A stretch of 64,000 nucleotides of DNA, from the NCBI GenBank assembly GCA_034509735.1, contig JACGWO010000005.1:24174383-24238382 (forward strand), given 5' to 3'. The position numbers were made by a program, and so were the translations under genes. Shown one piece after another: positions 57,691 through 64,000 of the stretch (position 1 is its first letter; each line of letters opens with the position of its first letter). Under the pieces are notes generated by a model. That model worked only from the letters and a program-made list of their open reading frames with translations. It was not told the origin of the DNA and ran no database searches. Source of the DNA: Sesamum alatum (Eukaryota; Streptophyta; Magnoliopsida; Lamiales; Pedaliaceae).

Positions 57691-60030
57691 GGGTGTCGAA
57701 ACCACCAAAAATAAATTCCTACAACTGCTTTTGTGAAAGTGGTACGTAGGGTCGATTCCAAAGGGATTGGTGATTGTTGATCTCTTCAATTAAAAAGAAA
57801 ATAAAAGAAGGCGGGATTTTTCATTCAGTTTTAGAATAGAAAAAAGAGAATTTAAAGAAAAATATTAAATAAATGATAAAGCTTTACGGTTGAAGTCAAG
57901 TCCATGCTTGATTCTGTTATTAATCGTAGATGCAAATATGAAAATCGTTTAAGCAGATAAATTGGTTATGGTCATTGGTACGACCTAACAACCTCACCCT
58001 TCCTTACCTTGTTGTTAGCCAAGGAACGCCTGTTGGCCAATTTCTAATTAATGAACAAACCTGGGAACGTCCACAACACTTAACCCACTAACAGCATTAA
58101 AAAAATAGAAAGGCCCGATTCTAACCAATAAATTCCTACGACGATTTATATAAGTTAGATAATGTATTCCCAAAATATAATTTGCTGCTATGATATAATA
58201 AACTATGTTATGTTGCCACTAGTTATTGAACTAAAAAAACAATTACACGGATTTGCAAGTTCAATTGGCTAAGCAAACATCTTGATAATGAACAATTGGC
58301 CATATTATTCATAAATCAGATTATTTGTAATAAGAGCAAAGAGAATAGCATGAATATCCAATCAAACGAAAGTAAACATTAATTAGATCTCACAATGTAT
58401 AGGAATCAAGCATTCAACGTAACTTCAACCGAAAAATATTAAAATTAGCCTAACATATTAATGAAACAACACATAAAAGAAATGTAGACCTTCATTAAAA
58501 TATCAGCATTAAAAGATAGGTAGAAGATAAAAGATTGGATGCCTTGACAAATGAAAGAGCTACCTATTTATACTACTAACACCTTTATGAACATGGATAA
58601 AATGAAGTGGATGCATGATTACTTAATCCTAGTTAATCAAACCAATCACTTGATCTAAGCTAGCTTCCTGAATGGTAGAGTTTCTGAAATTTGTCCAACA
58701 AGCACCCTTAATTTCAATGCCAAAAATCGCTTCATTCCTTTTTCTTGCAGATTTGTTTGCCAAGTAAGGCGTGGTCACGTCTAGCCGGATCTGTAAATCT
58801 ATCATAATTTCTTCTTTTTCCTAAATTGCCTTCAATTGCCCTTTTTTAGCTCAAATTTGCCTTTTTACTTTTCATTAATTCCTCTATACTGAACATACAA
58901 TAATATCCTATGATCAGGAGTATTTAATACATGGAAAAAGGGTATTATATTCATAAAAATATGACAGATTTATACACTTATCAAATACCCGCACACTTAA
59001 TCTTTTGCTTGCTCTCGAGCAAAGAATCAAAATGTGAACACATTCAAGTCAAGATGTAACTGCATGCTTCAAGAATTGCACATTTCATAATAGCACCTAA
59101 CGGTCTTTGAAACAAGTATCCACATAATGACTATCACCACAATCAAACATATGAAACTAGTGGATCATTTTCTCACTGCTCCCCAATCGCTCAAGTGTAT
59201 GTGGCTAAGTGTTTCTCTCAAAACTTGCCCTGACAATGATTCACCATATGCTTGCTTATACATCAAATCTCCACCACTTAGAAACATACACACACATAAA
59301 TCAAAAGGTCTTTGACTTTGGTTGTAATGAGGCTTTGATTTGGGGTAAGAATTTTATGGGCTAGGTATGTTAAAAGCAAAACTTCAAAATAGAGCATCAA
59401 ATAAAATGAGTGAACAATTATTCAAAGCTCTCAAGTAACCCATTAAGCAATTAAATCCCATTTCCCCCCAAATGTTCTAAGACTTCTTGAACTATGCCTC
59501 ACTTTTGGAGAGATTTGTTTTTCATTTTTGTTTTTTTTTTTTGCATGGCGAGATTATTGCTTTTTTTTTCTTTGCCAACTTTTCTGCATTTTCGCTTTTC
59601 TTTCTTTTCTTCGATTTTCTTCTAGATTTTTTTTATTTTTTCTCTTTTTTTTTGTGTGTGATGAGGCATAGAATAATTTAATAATGTTGGTTCCTACCAT
59701 TTCAAAGTGAAAAACTACATGATTACACCCCCACACTTGTTTTGGAACATATTCCACAAAATTCAAACCCAAACATTATTTTGAGAACCATTTCTCTAGA
59801 ACACATTCTCGTTTACCTTGATGCTCTAGTTTGTTCTTGGAGGGTTCAATTTCAAGGGATTAAAAGAACAATTGAGTGAGCTTGTAAGTGATGGTTTCAA
59901 ACAACAAAACAAGGGTTAAGGCTTAAAATGGGTTCGCTAAAGTTAGAATGTCATGTGGTGGTCTTTTTGGGCAAAGAGTAGTTTTAGTTTTAGTGCCTTT
60001 ATCAACATGATTCAAAGCAAGTTCTAGAAG
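57691..60030. mobile_element. Unclassified LTR-retrotransposon-like sequence, non-coding
   Basis: The region has features I associate with non-coding parts of plant Ty3/gypsy elements: GTAGGGTCGATTCCAAAGGG near 57747, and a CACTTATCAAATACCCGCAC / CTCGAGCAAAGAATC region near 58975-59030. No protein is encoded and LTR boundaries are not visible. A T-rich low-complexity tract occupies 59520-59660. The class is a guess. Confidence 0.35.
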
Positions 60031-60505
60031 TGCGAGCGGATCCACCTGGGAGAGCGCGAGCAGAAGTAAAAATGTGACGATATTAAAAACATATCAACAT
60101 AATAAACGTCCCAAGGGATGTACCCTTGGGTGCTCAATCGAGCGTTCGATGTAGAATATGATAACTAAGCATGTATATCATATAGAGCACATAGATAAAT
60201 ATAAAGAGAACTACAATAATGAAAAAGGAGCTTTACTTTTGTAGTTATCTTTTGTACACCGCTACAAGCGTTGTTCCCTCACGGTCGGATAGCAAAATGA
60301 TCATCAAGATTCAAACTTATGAATCTTCTAATGTAGTCCACACAACACCAGGAGAAGTCACGTTTTTCTTGCTAGAGAAAAACGGACCTAGAAAAGAAAT
60401 CACACTATCGAATTAGTGTAATCTTCTTAATCTATCTTTGTTCTTCAATTGATCTTAAATCAAAGAAGCAACAAAGTGAGATGTATGGAGAGTAGAGAGG
60501 GCCAG

Positions 60506-60543
<38 letters not shown>

Positions 60544-62154
60544 GTGAATATTTTCTAGAAAAAGATGAATATTCTCTTACTTTGATGAGATGATTGTATA
60601 TACACATATATATACATTATTAATGTGATTATTGGAATATATCTAGATTCATCCGAGGATGTCTAGATGCATTTCAATCAATCCCCAATAATCTTCAATC
60701 AAGCCTACCACTTTACAAGGTATGATTAAATCATACAAAGTGAGGGAGGCTTGATTGGGGTTGATTTGTCTCTTTCCAAAAGAGATAAGTCAAGCTTGTC
60801 ATCGAAGGCCGTAATGGTAAATTTTATGCTTCTAGGTGAAGCTAAAATCGGCCATCTGAATTTTAGAAGAAGTCCAGTTTCTTCTAATTCTAAAGTGGAA
60901 TCAACATCTCTCTTCGGTCAAGATTTAACGAACCGAATTTTATTGTAATTCAATTATAAAATACCCAAGAATTAAATTCCATTTAATTCAAGGTCCAATT
61001 AAATAATGCTCATAAGTTTTTAACCCAATTAAAAGATCTAACCTCTTAATCTCTACTTAATCCATAAATCCCATTTACCGATAAATCGAGGGTCCGATAC
61101 AATATCGGCCCATCCATCTAACGGACTATCGCATAAATAATCCAATTATTTATCATCATCTGAAATTGACTCCAAGTCAATTCCTACACCTCCTCGGTGA
61201 TTTTTATGTGATCCTTTAGGTTCACCCTGAACTAGACTTGCGCTCGTTTCTAACAGAAGCCCATCACCATGGGTGGCCGTCTAGCAACGGTCTGTGGCAC
61301 TAGAGACTAGGTGAATGTTGGAGTGAACATTTAAGTACCGATTTCGTACGGTTACAGTCCTTATGCCTACTGTCTCTCGGCCTTAGTCTAGGGTGTGGAA
61401 TTTGGTGTCGATTCTCATCCTTAACTAGACATCTATGCTTAATACTCGAGACTACGCATACCTCATTGCATCGACGCAGGAAATTATTTCCTGCTAGATC
61501 AACCACTGTGGCCACAGGTTCAAGCAGCATGAACGTGTCTTCGAGTGCATAGGAGATACCTCTATCACATGTTTGTGACATGATCACCTCTCGCCAGATC
61601 CAAGATACAACGATCGTGTGCACGTGACTATCGTGGTTCCTCAAGTTCGAGTACTACTCCTGTACTATCAAAACCGGGGAACTCTAATCATACGACCAAG
61701 CCTCCAAGGCTTCCATATGATGATCCATGCGAGCCAGCTCAGTCGGCTCGACCCCAGTCGACCAACCCACTAAGATCGTATAGGCGTCCCACGCCTGTCG
61801 CCGATGAAACATGGCACTCATGCAATAAATACGACTCTTGGTGAAAGTCTCAAAAGGACTCTCAATTCCCTGTCTCGAGGTCCTCGACTTGGAACGTTTC
61901 AGACGTAACCCTTTATCAATTGGTTTCATAACCACCATCCAATGCGTGCCTAATTGCATGAGTTGTTAATGTGGTCTGTGGGCTTTATTGTGATGCATGT
62001 AAATAGACATTTAACATACGAGAATGTGCACAACAAAGACGATTATTGTAACGAATACTCATTTTATTCATTACATAATATTACAATACATCGAGTTGTC
62101 AAATAGATTACATAAAGGCCAATCTAATTGGCTTTCTGGTCACCTATTCTAACA
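60031..62154 (-). repeat. 3' LTR of copia B2, about 2.12 kb
   Basis: From TGCGAGCGGATCCACCTGGG at 60031 to GGTCACCTATTCTAACA at 62154. It is followed by the polypurine tract (minus strand GTGGGAGAT). It contains GGTGGCCGTCTAGCAACGG, and it is the fullest copy of the LTR that is split at 39.5/48.8 kb. A (GA)n tract lies at 60511-60541. Confidence 0.82.
60511..60541. repeat. (GA)n microsatellite in LTR B2
   Basis: About 15 GA repeats lie at the place where related LTRs have shorter GAGAGA runs (39945-39960, 40540 and 47265). Confidence 0.9.
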
Positions 62155-64000
62155 ATCTCCCACTTAACCTAGAGCCAATCACCCATTGATCTCAAACCTA
62201 TCTTATCTAAATGCTGAGTATGGGCAATTTGCAACACTAGCTTAGTAAGTGGATCTGCTATGTTTCTGTCGAGCTGACTCGATCCATCCGAACGTCACCT
62301 CTGCTAACCATTTCTCTGAGCAAATGGCAGCATCTAAGAATATGCTTGGATCGACGATGAGATCTCAGTACCTTTGCTTTTGTTATCGCCCCGTTGTTAT
62401 CACAGAAGATAACCACTGGCTCAACAATGCTAGGCACTACACCCAACTCTTGGATGTAGTTCTTCATCCATACCGCCTCCATAGCACCTTTCAAAGCCTC
62501 TGTGTATCCAGACTCTGTGGTGGAATCAGCCGTAGTAGCATGCTTGGAACTCTTCCAAGCAACCACGCCACCATTAAGCCTAAACACGAAACCAGACTGG
62601 GACATGGCATCATCATCATCCGACTTGAAGCTAGCGTCACTGTAGCCTTCCAGTATTAATTCTCCACCACCATAGATTAAGAGCATGTACTTAGTCCTTT
62701 TTAGGTACTTAAGAATTGTCTTTACTACATTCCAGTATACCTCCCTAGCACACGCCTAATATCGACTTGTTACGCTCAAAGTGAAAGCCATGTTGGATCT
62801 AGTGCACTGGACAACATACTGAATGCTGCTTATGGCTGGGGCATAGGGGATGTCCGACATCCATTTATCGGTCATAGGAGACTGCTTCTTGGATAGTTTA
62901 ATTCTATGCCTCATAGGAAGGAATCCTCGTTTTGAGTTCAACATTTTGAATCTCTTCAAAACCTTCTCAATACTAGGATTAGGTCATTCCTAACATCCTT
63001 CTAGATCTATCTCTGTAGATCTTGATGCCAAGCATGTAGGATGCTTCACCCATATCTTTAATGGAAATTGAGTTGACAATCAAGCTTTAGTGGTACCCAA
63101 CATTTTAGCATCATTCCCAATGAGCAAGATGTCGTCCACATAAAGCACAAGGAACGCAACTGAGCTCCCATTGATCTTCTTGTATGTACAGAGATCGGAC
63201 TCATTCTTGATAAAATCATATCCCTGTATGACTTCATCAAAACGTATTTTCCAACTTTGGGAAGCTTGTTTGAGGCCATAGATGGACCTTTGGAGACGGT
63301 AGACCTGAATCTTCTCCAATAGATGTGAAACCCTCATGTTGATCCATATATATCTCTTCCTCTATGAAACCATGGAGGAAGGCGGTTTTCACATCCATCT
63401 ACCTTATTTCACGGCCATACCATGTTGTTATGGCAAACAGTATCCGAATGAACTTAGCCATTGCTACAGGCAAGTAGGTCCTCGAAGTCGACCCTGGGTC
63501 ATTGAGTATAACCCTTCACCATAAGCCTAGCTTTGAAGGTTGTAACCTCCCCGCCAGTTCCAAGCTTACGTTTGTAAACCCATTTACACTCTACAGGTTT
63601 TATCCCTTTGGGTGGGTTTACTAGGGTCCAAACTTGGTTTGTACCCATCTAGTCCATTTCGGATTTTATGGCCTCAAGCCATTTATCCGAGTCGATATTC
63701 GACATCGCTTCTCCTACATCTTTGGATCATTATCCAATTGACTGGTTAGGCCAAGAAATCTATACCTATCAGGTGGCTAGGATACTCTGGCCGACCTATC
63801 AAGGACTGGAACATCATCAATAGAAACTACAGGCTCAAATGTCGTCATTGTTGTCTCATGAGGCACCTCACTTGATTCCTCAAGGAGTACCTCATCACGT
63901 CGGTTATCTGATGGAAAACCTTTTTTCAAGAACATTGCATTCCGCAAGATAAAGATCTTATGCTCGGAGGGATCATTGAAATAATACCCCGTAGTTTCTT
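62155..64000 (-). pseudogene. Copia B2 RNase H and reverse transcriptase, continuing beyond the window
   Basis: Minus strand. RNase H lies at 62686-62258 (SGFVFRLNGGVVAWKSSK, ADSTTESGY, FCDNNGAITKAK, SKHILRCCHLL). RT lies at about 63700-62700, with the catalytic LYVDDILLIGND near 63135, IYGLKQASQSW near 63250 and KRGFLPMRHRIKL near 62920. A hinge and part of the integrase/RT linker run to the window edge. In-frame stops and frame changes occur (for example near 62756 and 63340), so it is inactive here. Its closest relative in the window is copia A. Confidence 0.82.

Noticed and set aside
1..64000. CRISPR arrays, operons or bacterial defence islands
   Set aside because: Spliced gene structure, plant transposon classes and AT-rich intergenic DNA show a plant nuclear genome; no regularly spaced short repeats with unique spacers were seen.

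Overview
This window is plant nuclear DNA, most likely from a eudicot. The evidence is long AT-rich non-coding stretches, one multi-exon gene with GT-AG introns encoding a BIM1-type bHLH transcription factor, and plant families of CACTA, MULE, hAT, Helitron, Ty1/copia, Ty3/gypsy-like, LINE and SINE elements. I cannot name the species. There are no bacterial-style operons, CRISPR arrays or complete tRNA/rRNA genes.

Layout. 1-7.0 kb is an AT-rich upstream region holding small DNA transposons: a Mutator-type MITE with a 9-bp target duplication, a 1.1-kb CACTA derivative, a tRNA-derived SINE and foldback elements. 7.0-15.1 kb is the only host gene I can support: a BIM1-like (BES1-interacting Myc-like) regulator of brassinosteroid responses on the + strand. 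I reconstruct 11 coding exons (8269-14811, 1713 nt, 570 codons plus stop). All exon phases join, but one intron uses a GC donor. 15.3-21.5 kb is a stack of DNA transposons: a degraded MULE whose transposase gene (minus strand) is interrupted by a 602-bp hAT MITE, with a 2.2-kb non-autonomous Helitron also inside the MULE limits, and apparently all inside an older foldback element. 21.5-25.2 kb is AT-rich with Helitron 5' ends and minisatellites.

25.17-35.19 kb is a decayed CACTA transposon with both of its genes on the minus strand (a Tnp2-type transposase with a large internal deletion, and a second proline-rich/Transposase_24-like gene). It carries a GC-rich gypsy-like insert at about 28.9-31.2 kb and its right end is lost. 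35.2-56 kb is a nested Ty1/copia landscape. A + strand copia (D) is split by a copia LTR (C1) and by a second LTR (B1). B1 is itself split by an almost LTR-complete minus-strand copia (A), whose integrase gene is split by a gypsy-like solo LTR with a 5-bp target duplication. To the right, a further minus-strand copia (C) interrupts the 3' LTR of copia D. 56-60 kb holds a second Mutator-type MITE, a 62-bp-arm hairpin, a LINE reverse-transcriptase fragment and an unclassified LTR-retrotransposon-like stretch. 60.0-64.0 kb is the 3' half of another minus-strand copia (B2) that runs off the window.

How it works together: the only probable functional unit is the BIM1-like gene with its promoter (TATA box, G-box, GC-rich palindrome). 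Everything else is mobile-element sequence, almost all visibly broken. I did not find a convincing undescribed biological system. The observations most worth checking are the deep nesting with datable order of insertion, the GC-AG intron and the 5-nt tandem acceptor in the bHLH gene, and the hairpin next to the LINE fragment.
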